64,000 nucleotides of DNA from assembly GCF_003596405.1 (NCBI RefSeq), contig NZ_QYUR01000002.1, positions 2,248,501-2,312,500 of the forward strand, given 5' to 3'. Numbering within the stretch: position 1 is the stretch's first letter; each line of letters begins with the position of its first letter. The notes under the pieces were generated by a model. It was not told the DNA's origin. It made no database searches and saw only the letters and a list, made by a program, of their open reading frames with translations. Made by a program: the position numbers and the translations under genes. Below, one piece after another: positions 31,099 to 40,305 of the stretch. Source of the DNA: Pseudomonas cavernicola. Its GTDB lineage: Bacteria; Pseudomonadota; Gammaproteobacteria; Pseudomonadales; Pseudomonadaceae.

Positions 31099-32025
31099 TC
31101 AGTTGTCGAGCAGCAGGCGCTCGCGGATCACATCGACCAGCTTGTCCGGCTGAAACTTGGAGAGGAAATTGTCGCAGCCGACCTTCTTCACCATCGCCTC
31201 GTTGAAGCTGCCGGACAGCGAGGTGTGCAGCACCACGTAGAGGTCTTTCAGGCGTGGATCGTTACGGATTTCAGTGGTCAGGCGGTAGCCGTCCATCTCC
31301 GGCATTTCCGCGTCGGTGAAGACCATCAACAGCTTATCGGTCATCACCACGCCGGAATCGGCCCACTGCTTCAGTTGGTTCAGACCTTTCAGGCCATCGC
31401 TGGCCACGTGCATCTTCAATCCTAACTGGGACAAGGTGTCGCGCAGCTGCGCCAGTGCCACGCTGGAATCGTCGACCAGCAACACTTCGCGGCCGCGGGC
31501 GCGCTCCAGCAGCGGGTCGGCCAGACGGTCACTGGAGATCTTGGCGTTGTACGGCACGATCTCGGCCAGAACCTTTTCCACGTCGATAATTTCCACCAAC
31601 TGCTCCTCAACCTTGGTAATCGCGGTCAAGTAGTGCTGACGACCGGCGCCACCCGGTGGCGGCAGGATGGACTCCCAATTGAGGTTGAGGATGCGCTCGA
31701 CCCCGCTGACCAGGAAGGCCTGCACCGAGCGGTTGTACTCGGTGACGATGATGGTGCTGCGCTCGTCCGGCACAATCGGGCGCATGCCGATGGCCTGGGA
31801 CAGGTCGATCACCGGCAGCGTTTGCCCGCGCAGGCTGACCACTCCGCAGACAAACGGGTGACGATGCGGCATCAAGGTCAACTTGGGCATCTGCAGGACT
31901 TCCTGCACTTTGAACACGTTGATCGCAAACAACTGCCGCCCGGCCAGACGGAACATCAGGATTTCCAGGCGATTCTCGCCCACCAGTTGGGTACGTTGGT
32001 CTACTGAATCGAGAATGCTGGCCAT
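31099..32025 (-). CDS. cheV: Chemotaxis protein CheV (CheW-like plus receiver)
   Basis: 308-residue coupling protein linking chemoreceptors to CheA. The CheW-like domain runs from about residue 25 to 165 (FRLAGRQLFAINVFKVQEVLQMP; VVSLRGQTLPVIDLS). The C-terminal receiver domain (about 180-305) has LLVDDSS and MVFTDAEMPEMDGYRL with the phospho-acceptor aspartate, and HTSLSG. I start at the ATG at 32025, preceded by AGGAG; upstream in-frame codons have no ribosome site. No other chemotaxis gene is nearby. It may form an adaptation or phosphate-sink module. Confidence 0.92.
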   Translation of the reverse strand: MASILDSVDQRTQLVGENRLEILMFRLAGRQLFAINVFKVQEVLQMPKLTLMPHRHPFVCGVVSLRGQTLPVIDLSQAIGMRPIVPDERSTIIVTEYNRSVQAFLVSGVERILNLNWESILPPPGGAGRQHYLTAITKVEEQLVEIIDVEKVLAEIVPYNAKISSDRLADPLLERARGREVLLVDDSSVALAQLRDTLSQLGLKMHVASDGLKGLNQLKQWADSGVVMTDKLLMVFTDAEMPEMDGYRLTTEIRNDPRLKDLYVVLHTSLSGSFNEAMVKKVGCDNFLSKFQPDKLVDVIRERLLLDN

Positions 32026-32273
32026 CGCGTGCTCCTGTCGTATCGGTTCTAGTCCTGCTGCAGCGACGTTATCGGCCAAAAATGGCCGAGCTGAAGTCAT
32101 CATGGCGGGAGGCCATCATGCCTGAGCCGCGGTAGCGGCACCAGCCTGACGCCAAATAGCTGGCGCGCCCTACTCAATCAATAGCGACAAGTCTGCGAGC
32201 AAGTGCATATGCAGTGCAGCGGGGCGCCGGTGTTTTCCAGCGGCTCGCCATCGAGGCACAGCCCTTCGAGGCA

Positions 32274-33833
32274 TCAGGCCGGATAACCAGTGATCTCGCG
32301 AATGCTCTGATACAGCGGCTTGAGCTGCTTGTACATGCGCTGATAGACCTCTTTATAGAGGCGCTCATAGGTGTGTTGCGCCTGGGGATTGGGCTGGAAC
32401 ACCTGACCGACGCGGGTCATCGCCGCAATCGCCGTGGGGAAATCCGCATGCAGGCCGAGCCCCACCGCACAGTCGATTGCCGCACCCAGGCCGGAAGTCT
32501 CGTAGGTATGTGGTCGCTCGGCTGGCAGGCCGAAGATATCCGCCGTCAATTGCATCGCCGCATCGCTCTGCGAACCGCCGCCGGAAACCCGCAGTCGGGT
32601 GATCTTGCTGCCCGAGCGCTTTTCGATCTGCTCCTTGCCCTGACGCAGCGCGTAAGCCAGGCCTTCGAGAATCGCGCGATAGAGGTGCGCGCGGGTGTGC
32701 ACATCGCCAAAGCCAATGATCGAACCCTTGGCCTCCAGCCCTGGCTCACGAATGCCCGGCGACCAGTACGGCTGCAACAGCAGGCCCATGGAGCCGGCCG
32801 GCACGCTGTTGACCAGTTCGTCGAACAACGCCTCCGGCTCGACGCCCAGCTGTTTGGCACGCTGCATCTCGCGTAGACCGAACTCTTTTTTAAACCAGCT
32901 GACCATCCAGAAGCCGCGATAGATCATCACTTCGGTGTTGTAGTGATCAGGAATCGCCGCCGGATAAGGCGGAATCAGCGGAATGGTTTCCAGGTACTTG
33001 CTGCGCGTGGTGTTGATCGTCGCGGTGGTGCCGTAGGACAGGCAGGCCGTGCTCGGCTCCACGCCGCCAGCGCCCAACACTTCACAGGCTTTGTCCGCCC
33101 CCGCAGCAATCAGCGGCAAGCCCTGGGGAATCCCAGTGTGTCGGCTGGCTTGGGCACTGATCACACCCAGCTGCTCACCGGGCTTGACCAGTTCCGGCAA
33201 CTGCTCGCGGCGCACCGGCATGGCTTGCCACTTCCAGTCACTCGGTGCGGCCCATTTCAGGCGTTTGTAATCAAACGGCAGGTAAGCCACGCAGCAGGCC
33301 ACCGAGTCTACGAAGCGGCCGGTCAAACGATGGGTGAGAAAACCCGAGAGCAGCAGCAACTTGTGGGTCTCGGCCCAGACTTCCGGCTGCTGCTGGGCGA
33401 CCCAGTTGACCTCGGCCTGGGCGCGGAAGTAATCCACCGTCGCATCGATGCCGATCAGTTTGAACAGCCAACCCCAGGGCCCCTTGATCTTGCCTTCGAC
33501 TTGAGCCCGACGCTGATCCAGCCAGAGCATCGCCGGGCGTAGCGGCTGCCCCTGTTCATCGACATTGATCACCGTGCCGCGCTGGGTGGTCAGCGCCACG
33601 CCCTTGATCAGGCTCTTGTCTATCGGCACCTGCTCCCACAACTGCTGGCAGGCTTCGCCGAGGCTCTGCCAGTAATACTCCGGGTCCTGCTCGGCCCAGC
33701 CGGGTTGTGTGGAGTAATACGCCTCCAGCTCCACTTTGCCCTTGCCGAGTAGGTTGCCCTGCAGGTCGAACAGCAGAGCACGGACGCTTTGGGTGCCGTT
33801 GTCGATGGCCAGCAGGTAGCTTTGTTCGCTCAC
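32274..33833 (-). CDS. FGGY-family carbohydrate kinase of unknown substrate
   Basis: Cytosolic sugar/polyol kinase, 519 residues. The actin-like ATPase core starts [17 protein letters not shown], with [15 protein letters not shown] and LWLDQRRAQ in the first domain. The second domain has [23 protein letters not shown] and [21 protein letters not shown] with the FGGY ATP motif. The GTG start at 33833 follows AAGGA with 7-base spacing; a longer frame upstream lacks support. It is the last gene of a set with a GlpD-like dehydrogenase and an AGPS-like oxidase. E. coli pairs a similar kinase (ygcE) with a similar oxidase (ygcU). Substrate unknown; glycerol, xylulose or ribulose cannot be told from sequence. 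Confidence 0.9.
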   Translation of the reverse strand: MSEQSYLLAIDNGTQSVRALLFDLQGNLLGKGKVELEAYYSTQPGWAEQDPEYYWQSLGEACQQLWEQVPIDKSLIKGVALTTQRGTVINVDEQGQPLRPAMLWLDQRRAQVEGKIKGPWGWLFKLIGIDATVDYFRAQAEVNWVAQQQPEVWAETHKLLLLSGFLTHRLTGRFVDSVACCVAYLPFDYKRLKWAAPSDWKWQAMPVRREQLPELVKPGEQLGVISAQASRHTGIPQGLPLIAAGADKACEVLGAGGVEPSTACLSYGTTATINTTRSKYLETIPLIPPYPAAIPDHYNTEVMIYRGFWMVSWFKKEFGLREMQRAKQLGVEPEALFDELVNSVPAGSMGLLLQPYWSPGIREPGLEAKGSIIGFGDVHTRAHLYRAILEGLAYALRQGKEQIEKRSGSKITRLRVSGGGSQSDAAMQLTADIFGLPAERPHTYETSGLGAAIDCAVGLGLHADFPTAIAAMTRVGQVFQPNPQAQHTYERLYKEVYQRMYKQLKPLYQSIREITGYPA

Positions 33834-33892
33834 GCGTCGGTCCTTTCTTGTTATGGCTTGCTTAGGGGGCCTTGATGCGATGGCATCTTTTT

Positions 33893-33944
33893 GTAGGAGC
33901 GAACTCTGCTCGCAATGCTTTTCGCGAGCAGAGCTCGCTCCTAC
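33893..33944. repeat. REP-like palindrome, Pseudomonas GTAGGAGCGA type, inside an operon
   Basis: A 20-21 bp near-perfect inverted repeat, GTAGGAGCGAACTCTGCTCGC against its mirror with one mismatch, and a loop of about 10 bases. It lies in the 112-bp spacer between the GlpD-like gene (stop at 33946) and the FGGY kinase. It could form a strong RNA hairpin within the message. Confidence 0.82.
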
Positions 33945-33945
33945 C

Positions 33946-35523
33946 TCATATAGGCAAGCTGTAGCACTGCTTCCACAGCGCTTTATAGGCCTGCTCCTCG
34001 ACCTCCCAGCGCGCGTCATCCCAACCCAGGCGCGCCTGGCACAGCTGACGAACACGCGGCAGTTCGTTTGCGCCGCCAGCGGCCAGCAGCAGGCCTAAGC
34101 GAGTACGCCGCAGCAGCAGGTCATCCAGGTGCAGCACCAGCTCGTGTTCCGCGGCAAACACCAGCTCGGCCCAGTGCGTATCGGTGGCGCCGACCTTGTC
34201 GCTGCCCAGCTCGTCCAGCAAACGCGCCAGCGTTGGCAGCTCGCGGCCATAACGTCCGGCCAAGCGCTGTTGCTGGCTGGGCGATAGCTGCGGCAGTGGC
34301 ATGGGTTCCATCTGGCGGAACACTTCGCTGCCATGATCCTCCAGGGTTTTCCCGAGCATCGGCGCGCAGGCCTGCAACACTTCCAGGGCCAACAGCCGAA
34401 AGGTGGTCAGTTTGCCGCCGGCCAGGGTTACGCAACCGGGTTCGAGCCACAGCGCATGCTCGCGCTTTTCATCCGAAGGGCTCTTACCCGCCACCCCGCT
34501 GCTGACCACCGGCCGCACGCCAGCCCAGGTCGAGAGCACATCGCTGCGGCTGATCTGCGCCGCCGGGAACTGCTGGACACAGGCGCTCAACAGATAGTCG
34601 ACTTCGACATTACTGATGCGCGCCTCGAGACTGAGGTCATCGTCATGATCGAGATCGGTGGTGCCGATCACGGTTGCGCCCTCCCAAGGGAAGACGAACA
34701 CCGGCCGACCATCTTCGGCGTGCATAAAACTGAACGCATGGGCCAGCGGCAAACGCCAGGCTGGCAGCAACAGATGGCTGCCGCGCAGCGGGCGGATCTG
34801 TTCGTTGCCAGTTTTCAGGCGCAGTTGATCGGCCCAGGCACCGGTAGCCTGGGCCACTACTCGGGCCTTGAAGGTGTGGCGCTGGCCACCTTCTATGTCG
34901 TCTGCCACAAGCCCGGTAACGCGGCCATCGGCCCGGCACAATTCAAGCACTTTCAGGCCATTCAGCGCCTCGCCCCCTTCGGCCCGGGCCTCGCCGAGCA
35001 CGCGCATGACCAAGCGCGCATCGTCGGTCACCGCATCGAAGAAGCGCGTGCCGCCGAGCAGCTTGTCCTCTTTCAGACCGGGCGCCAGGTAGCGCAACTG
35101 TGGCAGCGGGTAATAGCGATGGTTGCGCTTACCCGCCAAGGCGTCATACAGCGCCAGCAAGCCGCCAAACACTTTCGGCCCAGGAAACTGCCCTTGATAG
35201 TGCGGCATCACGAAACTCAGGGGGTCGACCAGGCCCGGCGCCTCGCTCAGCAGGCGCTGGCGCTCATGCACCGAGTCACGGGTCAGCTTGAACTGCCCCA
35301 TGGCGATATAACGCAGCCCACCGTGAACCATCTTCGACGAGCGGCTGGAGGTGCCCCAGGCGAAGTCGCGCTGCTCGATCAGCAGGCATTTCCAACCGCG
35401 CCGGGCGGCTTCGCGCAGAATCCCGGCGCCACTGATGCCACCGCCGACCACGATCAGATCCCACTCGCGCGCGGCCAGTTCGGGTAACGCCTGCTCACGC
35501 CAGACGGCGTTCCAGGTACTCAT
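33946..35523 (-). CDS. GlpD-like FAD-dependent glycerol-3-phosphate dehydrogenase homologue
   Basis: FAD oxidoreductase of 525 residues. The N-terminal dinucleotide motif is [22 protein letters not shown]. The GlpD signature is [17 protein letters not shown]. The middle has [14 protein letters not shown] flavin contacts ([16 protein letters not shown]) and [16 protein letters not shown], and a C-terminal helical domain completes the fold. It should oxidise glycerol 3-phosphate or a related polyol phosphate to the ketone, passing electrons to quinone. The start overlaps the stop of the upstream oxidase gene (ATGA), implying translational coupling. It is a second-type GlpD set in an unusual operon, so substrate identity is open. 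Confidence 0.9.
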   Translation of the reverse strand: MSTWNAVWREQALPELAAREWDLIVVGGGISGAGILREAARRGWKCLLIEQRDFAWGTSSRSSKMVHGGLRYIAMGQFKLTRDSVHERQRLLSEAPGLVDPLSFVMPHYQGQFPGPKVFGGLLALYDALAGKRNHRYYPLPQLRYLAPGLKEDKLLGGTRFFDAVTDDARLVMRVLGEARAEGGEALNGLKVLELCRADGRVTGLVADDIEGGQRHTFKARVVAQATGAWADQLRLKTGNEQIRPLRGSHLLLPAWRLPLAHAFSFMHAEDGRPVFVFPWEGATVIGTTDLDHDDDLSLEARISNVEVDYLLSACVQQFPAAQISRSDVLSTWAGVRPVVSSGVAGKSPSDEKREHALWLEPGCVTLAGGKLTTFRLLALEVLQACAPMLGKTLEDHGSEVFRQMEPMPLPQLSPSQQQRLAGRYGRELPTLARLLDELGSDKVGATDTHWAELVFAAEHELVLHLDDLLLRRTRLGLLLAAGGANELPRVRQLCQARLGWDDARWEVEEQAYKALWKQCYSLPI

Positions 35524-37115
35524 TCGTGGATCAGCACGCCTGGGTTGAGGCGCACCTCGGGATCGAAATGCCTGGCCAACGCCCGCAACGCCGCCATCCC
35601 CAGCTCGCCCTTCTCGACCGGCAGGTACGGCGCATGATCGCGACCTACACCATGCTGATGGCTGATGGTGCCGCGGTTGTTGACGATGGTTTCGCTGGCT
35701 AGCTGCTTGAGCTTTTTCCAGCGTTCCAGGGTGCCGGCGTAGCTGCCTGCCGGGCGGAACACATAAGTGGTGTAGAGGCTCGAACCTTCGCCGTAAACGT
35801 GCGAAAGATGGGTGAAAACATGCACCTGCTCGCCCTCGGCCGCCAAGCCCCCACGCAGGCTGGCCTCGATCTTGTTCAGCAGGTTGTCGACGTTCGACCA
35901 GTCGGTGGCGGTTTCCAGGGTGTCCACCGCATAACCGGCTTGCCACAAGCCCTCGCGCAAATATGGAAAGCGGAACCGGCCCTCGGCCCACTTCTTCCCC
36001 AGCAAGGTGCCGGTAAAGACGCCGCCAAAGCTTTTCAGCAGCTTCTTCGCCTGCTTCAGCGACAGCGCGTTCTGCGCGCGATTTCCGGTAACACCGAAGG
36101 TCAGCATGCACTTGCCGATGCGCGCGCCACGCAAAGCCAGGTATTTCTCCAGCAGGGCAATTTGCTCGGGATGGCCGGCCAGCGCCAGCTGGGTTTCGGT
36201 TTCGATGGCATTCGACAGGCGCAGCATCGACAACGGCACCCGCGCCTGGCCCAGGGTGCGAATCGCTTGCAACGCCTGCGGCCAGGACGGCAGAAACACC
36301 GCGTAGAACTTTTCTTGCTCAGCCAGTTTGCTCACGCGCACTTTCACTTCGGAAATGATCCCGAATCGCCCTTCCGAACCCAGCACCACTTCGCGTAGAT
36401 CAGGGCCAGCGGACGAGGCGGGGAAAGTCGGGATCTGCAGCGGGCCGGCGAAGGTTTCCAGGCTGCCACCAGCGAACAGCTGTTCGATCCGCCCATAACG
36501 CAGCGACTGCTGACCACTGGAACGACTGGCCACCCAACCACCCAAGGTGGAGAGCTCCCAGGACTGCGGAAAATGCCCGAGGGTGTAACCACGGGCGCGC
36601 AGCTGGCTTTCCACCTGCGGGCCATTCGCACCGGGGCCAAAGCTGGCGATCAGACTTTGCTCATCCAACTCCAGCAGACGGCTCATGCGCTCCAGCGACA
36701 GCGTCAGCACCGGCTTGCTGCTGGCCTGTGGGTTGATATGCCCGGCCACCGAAGTGCCACCGCCGTAAGGGATGACCAGCACATCCTGCTCGGCAGCCCA
36801 GGCCAGCAACTGACGAATCTGCGCGGCGGTTTCCGGGTAGGCCACGCCATCTGGGAATGCCCCGAAATTGCCTTCGCGCATCGCCAGCCAATCCGCCAGG
36901 CTCTGACCACGGGCGTGGCGCACACGGTGTTCGGCGTCGGTAACGATCAGCGCATGGGGCACCAGGCGCGAGGCCGGAACCTGGGCGATGACGCTGGGTA
37001 AACTGGCGTCCGCCAACACCTGGCCGGGACCAATACGCGCGGCGAGGAAGGCTCCACCATGGGCCGGCAGCTCGACTACCGTCGTCTCATCGCCCCAACC
37101 GTTCCAGCGCCGCAT
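35520..37115 (-). CDS. AGPS-like FAD-binding oxidase (alkyl-dihydroxyacetonephosphate synthase family)
   Basis: 531-residue flavoprotein of the PCMH/FAD_binding_4 superfamily. The FAD domain has VIPYGGGTSVAGHIN, FPQSWELSTLGGWVASRSSG and GSEGRFGIISEV. The C-terminal part has FTHLSHVYGEGSSLYTTYVF and GTISHQHGVGRDHAPYL, matching the tyrosine and histidine loop of the AGPS enzyme that makes ether lipids, here HQH instead of HHH. Bacterial members are mostly uncharacterised; E. coli YgcU is one. The start at 37115 has AAGGAG. First gene of the oxidase-dehydrogenase-kinase set and divergent from the AraC regulator. Confidence 0.88.
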   Translation of the reverse strand: MRRWNGWGDETTVVELPAHGGAFLAARIGPGQVLADASLPSVIAQVPASRLVPHALIVTDAEHRVRHARGQSLADWLAMREGNFGAFPDGVAYPETAAQIRQLLAWAAEQDVLVIPYGGGTSVAGHINPQASSKPVLTLSLERMSRLLELDEQSLIASFGPGANGPQVESQLRARGYTLGHFPQSWELSTLGGWVASRSSGQQSLRYGRIEQLFAGGSLETFAGPLQIPTFPASSAGPDLREVVLGSEGRFGIISEVKVRVSKLAEQEKFYAVFLPSWPQALQAIRTLGQARVPLSMLRLSNAIETETQLALAGHPEQIALLEKYLALRGARIGKCMLTFGVTGNRAQNALSLKQAKKLLKSFGGVFTGTLLGKKWAEGRFRFPYLREGLWQAGYAVDTLETATDWSNVDNLLNKIEASLRGGLAAEGEQVHVFTHLSHVYGEGSSLYTTYVFRPAGSYAGTLERWKKLKQLASETIVNNRGTISHQHGVGRDHAPYLPVEKGELGMAALRALARHFDPEVRLNPGVLIHE

Positions 37116-37239
37116 GCGCGTCTCCTTATTCTGCCGATAACCAGTTTCGAACACTCTTCTTGGCTGCCTATACTAGCCGGCCGCTGTCTGCCGTCACTGT
37201 CGGATCAAGACAGCCCCAGTCGCCAATAAAGACACTCAG

Positions 37240-37247
37240 AATAAGAA
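37240..37247 (+). promoter_or_regulatory. Candidate Hfq/Crc CA motif before the AraC-type regulator
   Basis: AATAAGAA matches AANAANAA and ends seven bases before the start codon at 37255, overlapping the ribosome-binding zone. A similar AACAAGAA lies at 33845-33852 on the minus strand, before the FGGY kinase. Confidence 0.35.
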
Positions 37248-37254
37248 CGACACC

Positions 37255-38286
37255 ATGCACACTCTGGGCTACACCTCGGTTCCCGCACTGCTTAAGTACC
37301 TGCGCCATGCCGAACAGCTGGGCCTCGACCAGGCGGCCGCGCTCGCGGCGGCCGGCCTGACCCGGGCGGACTTGGATGACAACGGCCGGCGCCTGCCCAG
37401 CGAAGCCCACGAGAAACTCCTCGCCCATCTGCTGCAAACCTCAGGCGACCCGCTGTTCGGCCTGCATTCCGGGCATTTCGTGCAACCGGGTTCGTGGAGC
37501 GTGCTCGGCTACATCACCATGAACTGCGCCACCCTCGGCGAGGCCATGAGCCGCATCGTGCCGTACGAGAAACTGGTCGGGGACATGGGGGTCAGTCGCC
37601 TGGAGCCGGCCGACGATCACCTACGGCTGATCTGGACCTGCCGCCACCAGCCTGCGGAGATCCGTCGGCACATGGTCGAGAACGTGTTGACCTCCTGGCT
37701 GCTCTATGCCCGCTGGATCGCCGATATGAACCACTCACCGCGTGAAGTCTGGTTCGAGCACGCCCAACCGGCAGGCACCACGCTCAGCGAATACGAAACG
37801 GTGTTCGGCTGCCCGGTGCGGTTCGAACAGAGCGTGAATGCCCTGTTGGTGCCGCTGGAATACCTCAGCGTGCCATTGCGCCAGGCCGACGCCAACCTGC
37901 TGCGCACGCTGGAGGAACACGCCCTGACGCTGATTGCCGGGCTGGATGAAGGCGAACCGCTGCCGCTGCGGGTGAAGAACGCCCTGCGACTGCTACTCAA
38001 GGATGGTTTACCGCGTAAGGAGCGGGTGGCGGAAAAGTTCGAGATGACCGTACGCACGCTGCAGCGCCACTTGCAGCAAGCCGGCACCAGCTATCAGGAA
38101 ATCCTCGACCAGTTGCGCCAGGAACTGGCCGAACACTACCTGACCCGCAGCGAACTGCCGGTGCAGGACATCGCCCATTACTTGGGTTTTACCGAGTCGC
38201 GCTCGTTCCACCGCAGCTTCAAGAGTTGGACCGGCATGACCCCAGGCGAGTACCGCGAGGCCAATCGCAAACCAGTAGCGCTGTAA
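37255..38286 (+). CDS. AraC-family regulator, divergent from the FGGY/GlpD/AGPS set
   Basis: 343-residue regulator with the large N-terminal effector domain of the OruR/ArgR-like AraC subgroup (SVPALLKYLRHAEQLGLDQAAALAAAGL; LGLHSGHFVQPGSWSVLGY-type region). The C-terminal double helix-turn-helix includes ERVAEKFEMTVRTLQRHLQQAGTSYQEILD and QDIAHYLGFTESRSFHRSFKSWTGMTPGEYR. It starts 139 bp from the divergent AGPS-like gene and very probably controls that set; the shared spacer should hold its binding sites. The inducer is unknown. The start codon ATG at 37255 is preceded by an A-rich CA motif rather than a strong ribosome site. Confidence 0.88.
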   Translation: MHTLGYTSVPALLKYLRHAEQLGLDQAAALAAAGLTRADLDDNGRRLPSEAHEKLLAHLLQTSGDPLFGLHSGHFVQPGSWSVLGYITMNCATLGEAMSRIVPYEKLVGDMGVSRLEPADDHLRLIWTCRHQPAEIRRHMVENVLTSWLLYARWIADMNHSPREVWFEHAQPAGTTLSEYETVFGCPVRFEQSVNALLVPLEYLSVPLRQADANLLRTLEEHALTLIAGLDEGEPLPLRVKNALRLLLKDGLPRKERVAEKFEMTVRTLQRHLQQAGTSYQEILDQLRQELAEHYLTRSELPVQDIAHYLGFTESRSFHRSFKSWTGMTPGEYREANRKPVAL

Positions 38287-38313
38287 GGCAGGTAGATTCC
38301 CGCGCGGCCCGCC

Positions 38314-39528
38314 CTAGGTCAGCAACTCGCTAAGCGGAAAGAAGTTAACGCTATCGCCCTCCGCCAGCGTCGTGCCCTCACGTACTTCCACCAGGCCCTC
38401 AGCCCAGGCGGCGCTACGCAGCACCCCGGAACTCTGGTTCGGATACAACACCGCGCGGCCCCGCTCGAAGCGCGCCCGCAGGTATTCACGGCGGTTACCG
38501 GGCTTGCGCCAGGCGAAACCCGCCGGCACCGGGAAGTGCAACGGCGTCACCTCGACAACCCCCAGGCGACGCAGCAGATAAGGCCGCGCCAGCAAGGCGA
38601 AGGTCACCAAGGTCGAGGCCGGATTACCCGGCAGACCAATCACCGGCACACCACGAAAGTGGCCGAAGGTCAGCGGCTTGCCCGGTTTGATCGCCAGCTT
38701 CCACAGCGCCAGTTCACCGTCCTCGCGCAGCGCATGGCCGAGGAAATCCGCCTCGCCGACCGACACGCCGCCGGTCGACAGAATCAGATCGACATCCGCC
38801 AACTCGCCCAACTTGGTGCGGGTCTTGTGCAGATCGTCCGGCAAAATACCGGCATCCAGTACCGCGCAGCCCAGTTGCTGCAACCAGCTGCAGAGTAGCG
38901 TGCGATTGCTGTTGTAGATCTGCCCGGGGCCGAGCGGTTGGCCCGGTTCGATCAGCTCATCGCCGGTCGACAGCACCGCCACCCGCGGCCGCCGCACCAC
39001 CGTCAATTCGGCGGCTCCCAGCGCGGCGGACAACCCCAGCTCTATTGCCCGCAAGCGAGTACCCGCGACCAGCACCGTCTCGCCCTTACGGGTTTCCTGC
39101 CCCTGCGGACGCACATGCTGGCCGGGCTTGATCGGCTCGCTAAAACGCACTCGACCATCGGCCAGGACCTCGGCGTTTTCCTGCATCTCCACGCTGTCCG
39201 CACCGTCTGGCAACGGCGCACCGGTGAAGATTCGTGCACAGGTGCCGGGTTCCAGCGGCGCCGGCGCCTGGCCGGCGAAGATACGTTGGCTGACCAGCAG
39301 CGGCTCGCCGCGCCAGTCGGCCTGACGCAAGGCATAACCGTCCATGGCGCTGTTCGGCCACGGCGGCAGATCGAGGCTGGCGATCAAAGGCTCGGCCAGC
39401 ACTCGGCCTTGCGCCGCAGCCAGCGCTACACGTTCGCTCTGGGTGATCGGCGTTGCCTCAGCCAGCGCCAGCAAACGCTCCAGCGCCGCTTCGACCGGCA
39501 ACAGGCCGGGGTGGTCGCAGGCACTCAT
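38314..39528 (-). CDS. moeA: Molybdopterin molybdenumtransferase MoeA
   Basis: Inserts molybdate into adenylylated molybdopterin to finish molybdenum cofactor. The 404-residue protein has the MoeA core: PPWPNSAMDGYALR, RIFTGAPLPDGADSVEMQE, RPRVAVLSTGDELIEPGQPL, STGGVSVGEADFLGHAL and GLPGNPASTLVTFALLARPYL. I start at MSACDHPGLLPVEAAL, ATG at 39528, which overlaps the moaB stop codon (ATGA). It is translationally coupled to moaB. Pseudomonas often has two moeA paralogues; this is the one next to moaB and mobA. Confidence 0.95.
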   Translation of the reverse strand: MSACDHPGLLPVEAALERLLALAEATPITQSERVALAAAQGRVLAEPLIASLDLPPWPNSAMDGYALRQADWRGEPLLVSQRIFAGQAPAPLEPGTCARIFTGAPLPDGADSVEMQENAEVLADGRVRFSEPIKPGQHVRPQGQETRKGETVLVAGTRLRAIELGLSAALGAAELTVVRRPRVAVLSTGDELIEPGQPLGPGQIYNSNRTLLCSWLQQLGCAVLDAGILPDDLHKTRTKLGELADVDLILSTGGVSVGEADFLGHALREDGELALWKLAIKPGKPLTFGHFRGVPVIGLPGNPASTLVTFALLARPYLLRRLGVVEVTPLHFPVPAGFAWRKPGNRREYLRARFERGRAVLYPNQSSGVLRSAAWAEGLVEVREGTTLAEGDSVNFFPLSELLT

Positions 39529-40064
39529 CCACGCGACTCGCAGGCGGCTGCTTGCTTGAGATGGGTGACGAAATTGCACGGGCGATGGCGGGCATCCAAC
39601 TGCTCGGCCAGGATGCCATCCCACCCCGTGCGGCAAGCGTTGGTCGAGCCCGGCAGGCAGCAAACCAGCGTGCCATTGGCCAAGCCGGCCAGTGCCCGGG
39701 ATTGAATCGTCGAGGTGCCGATATCGGCTACCGAGATCTGTCGAAACAGCTCGCCAAAACCATCGACCTGCTTGTCCAACAGGCAGGCTATGGCTTCCGG
39801 GGTGCTATCGCGGCCGGTAAAGCCAGTGCCGCCGGTAATCAGCACCACCTGCACACTGTCTTCGGCGATCCAGGTCGCGACTTGTGCACGAATCTTGTAC
39901 AGATCGTCCTTGAGCAAGACGCGCGCAGCGAGGTTATGGCCGGCAGCCGTGAGGCGATCAACGAAGAGTTGACCAGAGGTATCGGTTTCCAGGGAACGGG
40001 TGTCACTGACGGTCAAAACAGCAATATTCAGCGGCACAAAGGACGCTTCAGCCTTGTGGTTCAT
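39525..40064 (-). CDS. moaB: Molybdopterin adenylyltransferase-like protein MoaB
   Basis: 179-residue MoCF-fold protein that adenylylates molybdopterin. It has NIAVLTVSDTRSLETDTSGQ and LITGGTGFTGRDSTPEA, the binding-loop motifs of MoaB/MogA. Upstream of and overlapping moeA by four bases. A 162-bp palindromic element lies in the spacer towards the divergent mobA, so that element sits just upstream of the moaB start. Confidence 0.94.
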   Translation of the reverse strand: MNHKAEASFVPLNIAVLTVSDTRSLETDTSGQLFVDRLTAAGHNLAARVLLKDDLYKIRAQVATWIAEDSVQVVLITGGTGFTGRDSTPEAIACLLDKQVDGFGELFRQISVADIGTSTIQSRALAGLANGTLVCCLPGSTNACRTGWDGILAEQLDARHRPCNFVTHLKQAAACESRG

Positions 40065-40115
40065 AGGCTCAATCCGGTTGTGAGGGGGGCAAGCCGGTGT
40101 TATATCACAGGCTCA

Positions 40116-40277
40116 GGAGCCTGTCGGGCTTAGAACTGTCCTACTGCGAAAGCCTGGATATTGGCCCGTTTTCCCACTCAACCTCGTTAAAGAGAATGAC
40201 TATTCGCCTCGGCTGAGTGAAAAAACGGTCTCAATCCCAGTCTTTCTCGCTACGGACGCCTAAGCCCGACAGGCTCC
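40116..40277. mobile_element. MITE-like long palindrome (162 bp)
   Basis: Terminal inverted repeats GGAGCCTGTCGGGCTTAG (40116-40133) and its exact complement (40260-40277) are identical over 18 bp. The interior continues as an imperfect palindrome (GCGAAAGCCTGG... against CCAGTCTTTCTCGC; CCGTTTTCCCACTCAA against TGAGTGAAAAAACGG). It has no ORF. It resembles a non-autonomous transposon end-to-end copy. I see no clear target-site duplication. It is between divergent moaB and mobA. Confidence 0.7.
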
Positions 40278-40305
40278 AAGCTATTACCGCGCCAGGAGCG
40301 CCGCC

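Noticed and set aside
32180..32273. In-frame continuation after the FGGY kinase TGA (about 30 codons, several cysteines, ...PLHCICTCSQTCRY).
   Set aside because: Kinase length is already typical at 519 residues, and there is no readthrough context or selenocysteine element. Judged chance.
33946..36111. Long minus-strand frame extending the GlpD-like gene upstream into the AGPS-like gene.
   Set aside because: The extra part is a shifted-frame translation of the AGPS-like coding region; the real start is ATG 35523 in an ATGA overlap.
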